A DNA stretch of 64,000 nucleotides, taken from Nothophaeocryptopus gaeumannii (Eukaryota; Ascomycota; Dothideomycetes; Mycosphaerellales; Mycosphaerellaceae). Location: contig JASISA010000027.1 in assembly GCA_031771865.1 (NCBI GenBank), forward strand, positions 2,604,001 to 2,668,000, read 5' to 3'. The notes beneath the pieces are model-generated. The model was not told the DNA's origin. It saw only the letters and a program-made list of their open reading frames with translations, and ran no database searches. The position numbers and the translations under genes were made by a program. Positions 1 through 11,192 of this stretch are shown one piece after another (position 1 is the stretch's first letter; each line of letters starts with the position of its first letter).

Positions 1-1399
1 CTTTCTCAAGTACGTGTTTCTTGGCCTGCTTCTCGCCCCCTATCTCGTGCTTCTTCGTGGTTTCATCTGTTCTTCTTAATGTTGCCGATGTAAAGGTTCT
101 CGTGGCTGTGAACGTTCGATTGACGGCTCGGCTTCTGAGGTGAATGCTGGGTCTTGCTGCTCGGAAGAACACGAGAAGTTCGGAAGTTGATGAGGCGGCC
201 ATGGTTTAGTTCGACGATGGGATTGGGAAAGGACGATCTGAAAAGTTTGTGTCAGAATAAAAGAAACGCCTGCGATGCCATTGACTCTGTCGACTGCGAC
301 CAAGTAGAAGCGTCATCGCCCAGTGCTTGTGCTGTGCTGCCGAAGTATCGTGGGAAAGCGAGCGATTGAGTTTCGGCTATCTCGGGTGTGCCCTTCTTTG
401 CGGACTAATTCTTGAGTCCTCTGTGTGCGTTCACTTGCACACACGTCGGCGACAACGATGAGCACCATGTCGCAGGCCACACAACCAAAACAAGCGAACA
501 GCGCTTTCACCCGTACACTGTATGAGCATCACTCCGATCGCGTGGAAGCAAGAGAGGGAGGCTGAGACTGCGACAGGACCGTTCATATCCCGTTCCCTTC
601 ACATCGCCTGGCCACGGCCGCTCTTCGAACATTGTCGGTCGACCAGGAATTGTCCCCCCTAGTTCGACGATCCTTCAGTCTGGTCGCGTCAAAACATCCG
701 GATAGTGGGGTTGGTGATGGGGCCAAAGACGATGACCACGAAGCCATCCTGAAAACGGAATACGAAGCCACAACAAACCGCATGCTGCGCGTCGCGGTCA
801 ACGGCTTTTTCGAGTCACTATCGACTGTCCTTCAAATCATGGAAGAGTTGGACTTGGATGTTGTCCACGCGAAAGGTCTCGAGAGCCTGGAAGGCGCGCA
901 GGGCGTAGAGCAGGGCTTGACTGGGAGCACGGGCTGAATAGCACATGCCATTGTCTCCTTTGGGCACCGAAAACTCTGCACTATCGATTCATGCCATACA
1001 TGCTGCACCGGCTTCCAAGTTGATCCAATACAACAGGTCGAGGCGACCTCTAGCTGGAGTTCCATACAAGAGCGAAAGGAGCATCATATTGGGGCCCATG
1101 TTATGGCCACACAAGCCAAGAGCTGCTATCCCGACCTCCTCAGCCGCGATCGAAGTACGGCTCCTGCAAAACACACTTCCTTGTGTCGTCTCACAAACGA
1201 GTTCTATCAGACAGGACTCGCGAGAGCATTCTCACGTCATTTTGCTGATGCCAAGACTTGTTGGCTCTGCTCCGGGCAACTTCACGCCGTCGCTAGGCTA
1301 GATCGAGCTTTGCGATGATCTCTACTCCAGAGTACAAAGCTCGCAAGTTCGCCAAGTCAAGGTGTTCCTCGACTTCGATTAGGGAATTCTCTAGAGAGC
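1..1399. other. unassigned left flank, no supported gene
   Basis: I see no reading frame here with a recognisable domain or a believable intron-exon model. Short open frames occur on both strands, the longest about 118 codons (945-1301, +), and they overlap each other without a conserved motif. A minus-strand stretch around 580-960 has faintly protein-like segments in shifting frames, broken by stops. That could be a decayed gene, but this is speculation. The last part of the interval probably serves as the promoter of the amidase that starts at 1400. Confidence 0.5.
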
Positions 1400-3256
1400 A
1401 TGTATTTCCTCCGGGCACTTGTTTCGCTTCCTACGCTGTTCTCTACAGTATCATCGTTCGACCCACGCGAGGCCACCATTGCTTCTACGCACCACTCGTT
1501 ATATACAGGCCTGACGACTTGTCGCGAGGTCGTGTCTTCTTTTCTCTCTCGCATTGAAACCCTAAACAATCGCACAAATGCCGTACTGACGCTCAACCCT
1601 TCAGCTCTGAGCATTGCGGACCACTGTGACGAGCAAATAACAGCCAACAACGGCTCTTACGGCCCTTTGTTTTGCATTCCGATCCTGCTCAAGGACAATT
1701 ATGGTAAGATATTCAGTGTCATATGGTATATGGCTCATCGGACTGGCAACATTCTCACTGTTAGCTGCACGACCACATGCTAATCTTTCAAGATACGATT
1801 GATGTGCCAACCACGGGGGGTAATCTGGCCCTAGCCAAGTCACAGCCGACAGTTGATGCTCCGACAGTCCACGCACTGAAGAATGCCGGCGCTGTCATCT
1901 TAGGAAAAGCCAATTTGCATGAACTCGCTCTGGAAGGTCTCAGCGTCTCGTCTCTTGGAGGGCAGACAATCAATCCTTACGATTATACGCGCACACCAGG
2001 TGGCAGTTCGGGAGGGACTGGGTGAGCTGATCAGGATCGATGAGTCTCGATGGCATCTGACTTTCCTCTTCACAGGGCGGCGATTGCGTCTTCCTTCGCG
2101 GTCTGGGGAACCGGAACCGATACTGTCAACAGTCTACGATCCCCGGCAAGTGCAAACAGTCTCTACAGCTGTCGACCGACTCGAGGCCTCATCTCTCGCG
2201 CCGGCGTCATTCCCATATCGTATACTCAAGACACGGTTGGTCCAATTGCCCGCTGTGTGGAGGACGTCGCCACTGCGCTCACTGTCATGGCCGGTGTTGG
2301 CTATGACGCAGGCGACAATTCCACTGGCTCCATTCCGCGCGGCCTATATGGCGCCGACTTCAGCACGAACTTGTCGGGTGGTTCTCTCAGCGGGCTGAGG
2401 CTTGGCCTCATAGAGGGGTTCTTTAATCGAACACCTTCCACCGAGACTGACCCGGTCAATGAGGCTATGGACAACACTGTCTCGAAGCTCGAACAGGCGG
2501 GAGCAGTAATAATTCCGATCTCGGATTCCTTGTATAACGCTACGGCCCTCGCCAATAATTTGGACACCCAGCGTTACGAGTATCGCGAACAGCTGACATC
2601 CTACCTCCGAAACCCTCTCCTCGGCGGAGAGCACCCGGACTCTACCGAAGAGCTCTACTCGGGCGAAGACTTTCTGGTCATTCCATCCCAGTACGAATAT
2701 GTCAACACTGCACTTGTGTCCTCGACATCGAATGATACATGGCACGGAAAGCCCAGTTACTCTTCGATCAAAAGCGGCGTACAAAACTTGGTAAGTTCAA
2801 GCATCTTCAAGAGCCGCGTAAAAGCCATACTAACGCTGAACGTGTCTGCTCAAGACCCTTGCTCTTGCCGAGACCTTCGCTGCGAATGCTTTAGACGCCG
2901 TCATCTATCCTGAACAAAAGAACTTAGTCGTGAAGATCGGTTCGCCCTCACAAAGTGGACGCAACGGCATACTAGCCGCATTGACCAGCAGTCCCGTCGT
3001 CACTGTCCCAATCGGATTCAGTCCGGCAACTGCGTCTGCTCCTGCTGGCGTCCCAATTGGGATGGAGATATTGGGTGAGCCCTGGACAGAGGGGAAACTA
3101 CTGCAGATCGCTTTCCAATTACAAAGGCTGAGTAGGGTGAGGAAGACTCCCAGTTGGGCGAAGAACATTGTACCGATTCGGGCATATGAAAGTGTGCCGG
3201 TTGTGACACCAAACAGAGGCAACATTCCAGCAGCGTATCCGATTGGGGAGCTCTGA
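1400..3256 (+). CDS. secreted amidase (amidase signature family)
   Basis: Amidase-signature hydrolase that would cleave a carboxamide to acid plus ammonia. Four exons (1400-1703, 1793-2021, 2076-2790, 2855-3256) join in phase to give 549 residues, the usual size. The start at 1400 gives a hydrophobic N-terminus that looks like a signal peptide, so secretion or a vacuolar location is likely. The Ser-cis-Ser-Lys triad is visible: Lys98 in LKDNY, the Gly/Ser-rich GGSSGG loop around residues 171-176, and the probable nucleophile Ser197 in the DTVNSLR motif typical of fungal members. Several Asn-X-Ser/Thr sites fit a glycosylated secreted protein. The substrate cannot be read from sequence. The neighbouring CYP504-like P450 makes an aromatic amide an attractive guess. 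No damage is seen. Confidence 0.9.
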
Positions 3257-3296
3257 GGTGCCACTTGAATAGGTCTATTCCATTGTCCACCAGACT

Positions 3297-3857
3297 CTAG
3301 TTTGCGCTCGCCTTTGCTGCCGCAATCATCTTCCCAATCATCTCGCTTGCGCTTGGATCTACGAACTCCGTGCAAGCCTTGACTTTCGTTCCGCTTCCGT
3401 CAAGCTGAAAGGTAAACAGAATGTCATTCAAAACCGTTCGTTCTTCTTTCGATCCGCTGCCTATCAGTGTCATGAAGAAATCTGCTCTAATCATCGCAGT
3501 TCTTTGCTTAGTGTCTACGATCATTTGTGTAATCTCGTTGTGCCCTGTTGTTGTCTCACGAGTCAATGACTGTTCTCTGACAAGTCATCTCAATCTTGAA
3601 TCGTGCTTACATGTCTGCAGAGCAGGAGTCATGCTTTTCATGTGACTGACAAAGCCTGGGCCGTCTTTTGATTCTTGGAGGAAGGGTTTGCTTTCTACGA
3701 AGGTCTTGTGGCCCCAGCTCATAGTAAAGTCAGGTGCGGTGTGGGAGAGGATGCGTTCTGCGTTGGCTTGATTGGAGCCTGCTGGATCGGGTCTCAGTGA
3801 TTCGATGAAGGACCTCGTAGTTTTTGACATGTTGTCGTAGAGTTCATCTTCTGCCAT
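3297..3857 (-). CDS. small NTF2-like (SnoaL-type) protein
   Basis: Two exons (3611-3857 and 3297-3544) joined over a 66-nt intron give 164 residues. The donor is gtaagc and the acceptor ends caacaacag. The junction creates the word QTWHNEI, in the middle of an NTF2/SnoaL-like cone fold: an N-terminal helix, a short segment with DFTMSWGH, then alternating strands. Such proteins are either small enzymes (scytalone-dehydratase or SnoaL-like cyclases) or binding domains, and no catalytic residue set can be assigned here. It ends 40 bp from the stop of the amidase (tail to tail) and its start faces the P450 gene, so it may share promoter sequence with the latter. Function is unassigned beyond the fold. 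Confidence 0.7.
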
Positions 3858-4721
3858 GATGCCGCGTTTGCTGCAAGTAGTAGATCGGCAGTGCGTGATT
3901 TAAGAACTGATATGTAGAACGCGATAGAGAAACGACAATGCTCCAGTCTGGGTTGAAGCAGGTGAAATAGAAACGGATGATAGTCATAAGGGTGGAGGCC
4001 TGGGCATGCACAACATCGCGAGGACTCAGAAGCCAAGGCGGTCAGACTTTTGAGTTCAACGGCCATCTTGTGCTGCACGCCTGTTTGGAAGGCGTCTATC
4101 CATCATGTAGAGAAGTCGCGGCCAGCGAGCAGATAGGAATGTGCAACGCGCCAGCATGGCCGAAAGTACAACGAGGCATGAACGAGCCAAGTGGCAGGTG
4201 GTATGCCGTTGTGCCTGGACATCGGTTCCATCTGGTATCGCAGGAGAGATGCTCCTAGTCATGTGAGAGCACCAGCAATGTCAGCGGCGACAGTCTTTAG
4301 CTCTCCATCTAGTCTGCTGTTGAGACTGCAATCGGTTTGCATGGTGCTGCCATCTCAGCTGAAAGCATCGGAGCACATTTGAGCACAAAAAGTGAGGACA
4401 TGAGATGTGCTCGTGTGGAAGTCATCAGTATTTCATGGCTAATCTCTCAGCTTTGTTGCTATGCGCAGAGCAATTGCCGCATTTTAACTAACGCAACATC
4501 CCATCGCTTACCTTCATTGCGGTATTACATCAGCGGCAAAGCAAAGTGTACATATCCCTCTCCGCACATACAAGGAAACATGCCTTCGGCTTCAACTGAC
4601 CTTCGCCGAGCTGCGCTATCTCATATGCTCGCGGCTACGCACCTCCTCGATAGGCAGGTCTTTTATATGATCACACAGGCCTCTTCTGGACTTCAACATC
4701 TTCCCTCTCACTGCTGTCAAG
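3858..4721. other. intergenic region between divergent NTF2-like and P450 genes
   Basis: About 860 bp with no supported gene. The short frames here are unconvincing. As the shared upstream region of two divergent genes it should hold both promoters. The only visible element is a TATA-like string near 4661, listed separately. Confidence 0.5.
4661..4670 (+). promoter_or_regulatory. TATA-like element upstream of the P450 gene
   Basis: The string ttttatatga lies 52-61 bp upstream of the P450 start codon, a plausible place for a core promoter TATA element. It is one short match and has not been tested for chance occurrence. Confidence 0.35.
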
Positions 4722-6843
4722 ATGGCTTCTGTTGACGTGCAAGGTATAGCCTTGGAGCTCACCAGGAATTATGCAGTCCTTAGCTTGTTCATAGGCATTG
4801 CGTTGTGGGCATTGTACAGTGTAAGATACGTCCAGACACGCTCGAAAGACCTTGACTGACGAGTATTCTACAAGGTATGTGACAAGACCGACATTCCGAA
4901 GATTCGCGGCATGTTCGAGATACCTGGAGCTTTACCAATCACTGGGCATCTCCTTGAGCTAGGTGAAGACCATGCCACTGTCTGTGAGGTGCGTTAATCT
5001 ATCAAGAGACAAGCAGAGCAGAGTACTGACTTGGACAGGAATGGTGGCGGAAGTACAAGAAGTCGGTCTTCCAAATTCGCCTCGGTAACACCAGAGCTGT
5101 CGTGGTGAATAGCTTCGACGACTGTAAGCGAATGCTCGTTGGTCATCAGTCTGCTGTCATCGATCGTCCTACTCTATATACCTTTCACGGCGTCATCTCC
5201 AGCACTCAGGGCTTTACGATAGGATCTTCGCCATGGGATGAGAGCTGCAAGAACAAGCGAAAGGCGGCGGGTCAGTGAGTAAAGCGATCACAACTCCCTT
5301 TTCATCACGTCTAACATATGGTCAGGACTTTGGGTCGCCCAGCCATGAAGTCCTATTACCCGATGTTCGATCTAGAGACCTTCAGTATCGTAAGAGATCT
5401 CGCTCGAGATTACCAAGGAGGCGAGGCGTTCCTCAACATTCGTCCGTACCTACAACGTTATGCCTTGAACACTACGCTCACTCTCTGTTACGGTATCCGC
5501 ATGGACAGCGTTTGGGACGACATGCTGCGGGAGATCCTGGAGGTGGGCAGCGCCATTTCTCTGCTGCGAAGCGCGTCCGAGAACTACCAGGATTACATTC
5601 CGTGAGTTTAGATATATTTGGGATATGTCAAAAGGCTCTGTTGGCTGACATAGGTCAGAATGTTGAGATATTTGCCTAACAACGAGAAGACTGCACGTAG
5701 CAAGTCTTTGCGCGGGCGAAGAGACAAGTATCTCAACGACCTCTTAGGCCGTGTCCGAGAGATGATCCAGCAAGGAACCGACAAGCCATGCGTTTCCGCC
5801 GCTATCTTGAAAGACGAGGAGACTAAGCTTTCCGGTGTGGAGGTGTCGTCGATATGCTTGTCCCTGGTATCCGGCGGCTTCGAGACCATTCCCGGTACCT
5901 TGACCAGCTGCATTGGATCTCTGTCGACACCAGAGGGCCAGAAATTTCAGGATCGGGCTTACGAAGACATCAAGCGCATGTACCCAAACATCGAAGATGG
6001 CTGGTCAAAGTCTCTCGAGGTCGAGGATGTGCCTTATGTCAACGTGAGTGCCTCCAGCAAAAGCCACAGCTCTAGCACTAATCCTTCCAGGCTATTGTGA
6101 AAGAAGCCGGCCGGTACTACACTGTCAGCGCGATGAGCCTGCCAAGAAAAGCTGTCTCTGATATTGAATGGGTGAGTCCCTACACAAGAAGCTCTCCGGA
6201 GTCCGGGCATGATCTCTAATCCACTTCTCTGCGTTCAGGATGGCGCAATCATCCCAAAGGGTACCATGGTGCTCATCAATGGTAAGAATAATACCAGCTG
6301 GCTCCTTGATCCAGTACTGACGCTACACTCCTTGCTTCTTAGCCCAGGCCGGCAACCATGAGATTGAGACCTGTAAGTATACCTTACACTTGAGACTTTT
6401 CCAAGTTGAAGGCTGAGATCTTCGATAGTCGGACCAGATGCTGGCACCTTCAACCCAGAGCGATGGCTCGAAAGTATTTCGCCGCCTCGAGAACGCGCAA
6501 GTACTGGGCTCCAGCATCTCTCATTTGGCGCCGGCTCTCGCGCCTGTTCTGGACAGTACATTGCGAGCAGGTAAGGCCTAGTAAAGTAGCAACGTATGGC
6601 AAGCAGTTCGCTAATCTTTTCAGGCTTCTTTACACGGCGTTGGTACGCCTAATCACCAGCTTCAAATTTGTTGCCTCTGAAGAGGAACCGCCCAATACAT
6701 CCTATGTGGATTATAACCAGTTCAAGTCGGCACTGGTGGCAATACCCAGGGACTTCAAGGTCAAGCTTGTACCACGGGATCCGGAAACAATGGAGCAATG
6801 TCTGAAGTTGGCGGAAGAACGGACCAAAGACGCGTACACCTAG
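4722..6843 (+). CDS. cytochrome P450, CYP504-like (phenylacetate hydroxylase type)
   Basis: Microsomal P450 of 541 residues in ten exons: 4722-4820, 4875-4988, 5039-5274, 5326-5601, 5659-6043, 6091-6171, 6239-6281, 6343-6372, 6429-6570 and 6624-6843. All junctions keep phase. A hydrophobic anchor spans residues 18-33. The I-helix SGGFET is at about 313-318, the ExxR motif (EAGR) at 375-378, and the heme loop FGAGSRAC ends in Cys461. The K-helix surroundings (RYYTVSAMSLPR), the PERW motif and the C-terminal stretch (IPRDFKVKLVPRD) resemble CYP504 enzymes, which hydroxylate phenylacetate or 3-hydroxyphenylacetate on the way to homogentisate. The subfamily call is by memory of motifs and is less certain than the P450 call. 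Exon 8 is only 30 nt. Confidence 0.85.
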
Positions 6844-7188
6844 AAGAGCCCATATGGTTTACGGAAACGATGCTGCCAGTCACTTTTCCGTGTTCATCAC
6901 TGTGCCGTTCAATGGCGCTCTCAATGTCCTCAGTGGTCCAAGCGTGATTCTCGATGGAAAGGCGCCGATGCTAGCCTGCTTGCGCGACTGACACTGTCAG
7001 TAAAGCTACAAGCGCTGAAACAGTTTAGCATGCTTGCTTATTCCATCTCCCCTGACTACATAGATTTGCAAGCTAGTGCTACAATGTTCTGTTCCAACAT
7101 GAGTAGGAGCTATAGTACTCAGAAGCCAGACAGATGATTGGTTCTACTTTGCTTCCATGCAAAGCACACATCCGCAACCTTGAGCGCC
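6844..7188. other. short convergent intergenic region
   Basis: About 345 bp between two tail-to-tail genes. It should hold both 3' ends and polyadenylation signals. No gene or repeat is seen. Confidence 0.5.
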
Positions 7189-9165
7189 TCAGTCCCTACA
7201 GTCGCTACTGCCTATATCGTAGACGGATTTGCAGTGAAGCGTTGCCTTACCAGTCGTTGGCAGAGGGTAAGATGATTCCGCATCACGCCTAACACGGTGA
7301 GGGACTCGCCTGGATCGTCTCGATCTTTCCACTCTCACAGACGTATGTATATTACTCGCATTCTGCTCCGGTGGCTGTACATAGTGGCCTTCAAGACCAT
7401 TGTTGGTACTGCCAATGGTCGTAGGTTGCACTTCTAGAGACTCGTTCGTGCGAGAGCGCGAGGGTTCGATGCTTTCCGACTCCAAAGTGCGCATGTCGGC
7501 CAGGCGTGTACGAGAAGTGGTTAGACTTGCTGCCGTTGCTCTGTCTGAGCGTGCTTCGGGGCTCACGACCTCGCGAAACGGCAACTGAGCTGGCGAAGTC
7601 AAGACATCCGGAAGAGACTTCCATGGCTGGTTTTTCGTAACGCTTTCAGCTCGAGGAGAGGAGCCAATAACGAAGTTTCTCCATAAAGCATCATCCTCAT
7701 CATCATTTCGAATAGCATTGGCTTCGACCGAGAGCTGCTTGACGCTGCGGTCTGAAGTAACATAAGGCAATCGCAGAACGGTGAAGACCCGTGCAACATC
7801 TATGTCGAATGATGTGTCAATGTCGAGCCTGTGACCAGCAAGTTGTTCTCCATCGGCTTTGCAAGGCAACGCGGGTACCTCGTCTGGACCAACGAGCACA
7901 GGTGGCTGCCACGTGCTTCTGGTTGACTGTGTGGCATGGATGCTGGAAGATCGCAATGCAGCCATGGACGCGGCAGTTGATGACTCTCGCTGGATGTCCA
8001 TGGCCCGCCTCCATCGTCGTTCATCGTCCGACTCGGTCCTCTGCGACGCTGTTGGGCGCTCAACAGCATGATCAATGCCCAGAAGGTGGCGCGCCCGGTC
8101 TATTGGCGTCGTCTCACCCGGACCATCCGACATGAGACGACCAAAGTGAGCATGTCGGCCATCTTCGCTTGCCTGTCTTCGGTCGTTGAGTTCGCCCAAT
8201 GATGAGTCAGGGCTTGGGCGACAGTCGCGGGTGGAAGTTTCGGAAAGGACGTCTCGCTGATCGTATTCAAAACCCGGCTCGCAGTCGCTGCCACTAGTTC
8301 TCGGCTGCAAGCTCGTGAAGTGCTCTCGACAGTCATCAAACATGTCATCTTGAATGTCGAGAAGCATGGACTCTTCGGAGAGGGGCGCGAGGTCGGTCGA
8401 TCGACGACGTTGGAGATATGTTTCCGGAATCATCTCGTCCGCATCGGCGCAAGAAGGTTGTGTCTGACTAGCGAACGCTTCCGTACCTACCTTGACCCTC
8501 AATTCGCTGCGTGTGGGTGTATCGTCCGGATGAAAGTGTTCCACAAAGGCAGAAGGAACGGGACGTTGTCCTATAATCTTCCGACGGAGCACATTCTTGT
8601 CCATCTTTCGCCGTCTACCAACCTTGTTGTCGTCGCGCGTAGTGGGGAACTTCATCTGTAAAGGCTTGTTTTGCGCCAAGCCAAGCCAGTCAGCACGAGC
8701 AAGGAGCCGCTCTCGCTGAGCAAGTGAAGGTCTGTCTTGATCAGGTGAGCGAGGCGATCGGCCCCTTGACGAAGTAGCGCGGATGTGCTTTGAACAGTCG
8801 TTGTGATTGTACATATTGCGTGGGGTGGAAGTTCCATGGACACTCCTGCCACGAGGTTGCGTAGGCGTTGGACTACTGCACTGTTGTAGCAGCTCAGCCA
8901 TGGAGGCTTCAGGTTGGTCCTCTGTTCTCTGCATTGAAGCTCCTGTTGGAGGCCGCGACGAAGCGACTTGAGCCTGTTGAAGCAGATAGCCGCGCTCCAA
9001 TATCATTGGGGGCTGGTACTCTCTAGACGCAATGGCGGCCTGTGTCGCCGGGCTGGGTGCGTCTTGTGCAGCACGCGCTCGAGCAAAATGGGCTTTCTGC
9101 TTTTGCTGGAGCGCGCTGCTGGTCTTGCTCGCGTACCGCCGACGCGTGCCGCCTGTCCAATCCAT
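7189..9165 (-). CDS. uncharacterised disordered fungal protein with a WTGGTRRRY N-terminus
   Basis: A single-exon frame of 658 residues. The open frame continues upstream to 9252, but only through a GTG. The first ATG in a convincing setting is at 9165 and gives MDWTGGTRRRYASK, followed by a Gln/Lys/Ala helix with QKQKAHFARAR. I recall a similar start (W-T-G-G/D-x-R-R-R, then QKAHFAKAR) in other fungal proteins of unknown role, so the start is favoured. The rest is low-complexity and rich in Ser, Arg, Thr, Asp and Glu, with no recognised domain, membrane segment or signal peptide. Many Ser/Arg and Ser-Pro sites suggest a phosphorylated nuclear or cytoplasmic scaffold, but this is inference. 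An unrecognised intron near the 3' end cannot be excluded. Confidence 0.7.
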   Translation of the reverse strand: MDWTGGTRRRYASKTSSALQQKQKAHFARARAAQDAPSPATQAAIASREYQPPMILERGYLLQQAQVASSRPPTGASMQRTEDQPEASMAELLQQCSSPTPTQPRGRSVHGTSTPRNMYNHNDCSKHIRATSSRGRSPRSPDQDRPSLAQRERLLARADWLGLAQNKPLQMKFPTTRDDNKVGRRRKMDKNVLRRKIIGQRPVPSAFVEHFHPDDTPTRSELRVKVGTEAFASQTQPSCADADEMIPETYLQRRRSTDLAPLSEESMLLDIQDDMFDDCREHFTSLQPRTSGSDCEPGFEYDQRDVLSETSTRDCRPSPDSSLGELNDRRQASEDGRHAHFGRLMSDGPGETTPIDRARHLLGIDHAVERPTASQRTESDDERRWRRAMDIQRESSTAASMAALRSSSIHATQSTRSTWQPPVLVGPDEVPALPCKADGEQLAGHRLDIDTSFDIDVARVFTVLRLPYVTSDRSVKQLSVEANAIRNDDEDDALWRNFVIGSSPRAESVTKNQPWKSLPDVLTSPAQLPFREVVSPEARSDRATAASLTTSRTRLADMRTLESESIEPSRSRTNESLEVQPTTIGSTNNGLEGHYVQPPEQNASNIHTSVRVERSRRSRRVPHRVRRDAESSYPLPTTGKATLHCKSVYDIGSSDCRD

Positions 9166-11192
9166 TGCGAAGGCACGGCTGATTGCGACCGCGATGGCAG
9201 TTTTTTGGTGACGAAGACGGCCGCAGCAGCGTCGCTGCCATTGACGCGTCACGTCAAGTTGGACGTAGAGATGAAGACAGAAGTGGAGTGCATCGGAGGT
9301 TGAAGGTGAAGTCGGAGGAGCATCCGTGCACGCTCGGACTGCGGTCCGCTGCCAGGCTGCGAGGCTGCGACAGCGTCAAAGGAGAAGAGGTGGCCAACCT
9401 ACCTCATCATCGTCACAGACAAATACTGCTGGAGACACGCATAGCTATCGTTTTGATGCCACTCGGGCTTTCCTGCACTCGAATGGAGACAGAAGCACGC
9501 ACATAAGCAGGCATGAGAACCAGGTCATGATGTACACTGCACTTACTCGCGTACTTGCATTCGCTTTGCAGATGATCCCGCTCATATCGGTGCGGATGAC
9601 AGCAATATCTCTCAACTGAAACGCGCCGCGGCTAGTTCCCGATACCACAATACGACTGCGCACGCATCGGCCAAGCCCCGTAGCAAAGGCGTGTGTTGGT
9701 GAGTAACCCAAGCATGTGCAATGACGAGCATCCACGACTCAGCACGCTCAATCGCTGGAGACTAACACAGAACTTGCATGTGATGACGCCCAGGCCAGCA
9801 AGCGCTGAGTCGGACACGATGCATTGAGCGGCGCTGATACGACAGAGGCGTTGTGACACCACAACCTCGAGCACTGCCGCGGCTCTGAACACCGATGGTT
9901 GTAAGCGATGTCCGCCTGTTCGGCAGACACTCCAGCAAAGAATAGAGCGCAGCTAGCTGGTGCAGGCGCCGTCAACAAGTGGCATGAAGTTTGGTGCGGC
10001 AGACACCTAGATGCGTCTCATCAGCAAGACCGGTTTGGTTCGGCAGCGATTGGTTCCTGAATATGGTGAGTGGCGACGGCACGGTACATGCAGCGGTGCT
10101 GGACTGCAGTGCCTCTTTTGCTGAAGTCGTGAGAAGAGTGTGAAGCAGACATGAGCAGTGGCTGTGGTTGTTGTTGTCGTCCTGCGTCTGGTTGTCGAAT
10201 GCTGCGGCCTGTCCACACTTCGCAGCCGTGATCAGCGAGGGGACAGAATCTTGAATCGATAGGTGCTGGGCGGGCCGGCGGGAGGCTCGTCCGAACAGGG
10301 ATAGCTCGGAGGTCTACGGAGTCGAAGGCGAATTATTTAATGAACAGGCTCCACATACCTCTATGTGCACCTCTGCACCCATTGTTCTGCCTTGTACAAC
10401 AGCGTGTGCGATTGGAAAGCACCAGCAGCACATGCTTCGCACTATGACCGTGCCCAGCCCCAGCGCGACAGCAATAACAACGCGTGAGCGCATTCAGTCG
10501 AAGGCAGTAACCTAGCAGAAGGAATCACCGAGTCTCAACCGGTGGTTGCGCCGACGAGCCTTTAAGAGCCTATTGCCGTTGCCGTTGCACTAGCAGCAGC
10601 GGCAGCCGCAGCCGCGAGCGCGTACCCCTCTACCCCTCCAGACTCTTTTCGCTTTTCATCTGCCTCGCATGTGAGATGATGCGGCACGCCCCAGTGACTC
10701 TGTGACTAGCAACAACAGGAGTCTGATGAACATTTCAGTAGCGGACCCACATCGATTGCAATCTAGTCATCTACCTGGATCCCATTCCGTCGAGTGCAGA
10801 GTGCAGAGCGGGAAGCGATGGCCGATGCTCTGCACCCACACCTGTTGTTGACTCGGCGTCTCGCTGGACGTCGGTGGCAAGGACCGTGTCCATGGCGTAC
10901 AGTACATTACCTCAGTATGGTACAGCATCTGTCCACATAACTACGTACACTCTTCGACCAGCCAAGCTACCTCGCATCGCAGAGACAGACTACAGGGACT
11001 GCCCGATTTGCTCCACGCACTATTCCACAAGTCTCCAGTCCACTCTATACTTAACCTCTGTCACCCTCCTTCCCTCCACACGCTCTCTTCCGATCTTCTC
11101 TCTTGTTTCTCCCTCTCTTCTCCTATATCATACTCATTGGTCAAACGGCCGGCTACGCAGTTCTCGCGGTCCCATCAATCAAAGCCATCCCA
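9166..11192. other. divergent intergenic region
   Basis: About 2 kb between two head-to-head genes, with only short, mutually overlapping frames and no recognisable protein. It contains CAG/CCG-type short repeats near 10570-10625 (gttgcc units, then agcagcggcagccgcagcc) and a pyrimidine-rich tract before the HAD gene. It probably carries both promoters and long 5' leaders. Confidence 0.5.
11056..11130 (+). promoter_or_regulatory. pyrimidine-rich tract upstream of the HAD hydrolase gene
   Basis: Roughly 75 bp made almost wholly of C and T, ending about 60 bp before the start codon at 11193. CT tracts just upstream of transcription start sites are common in filamentous fungi, especially in TATA-less genes. 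No TATA box is evident next to it. Confidence 0.45.

Noticed and set aside
580..960. Faint resemblance of minus-strand segments to the C-terminal part of a fungal AflR-like regulator
   Set aside because: The similar-looking words fall in different frames broken by stops, and no zinc cluster or continuous model could be built. Chance similarity is more likely.
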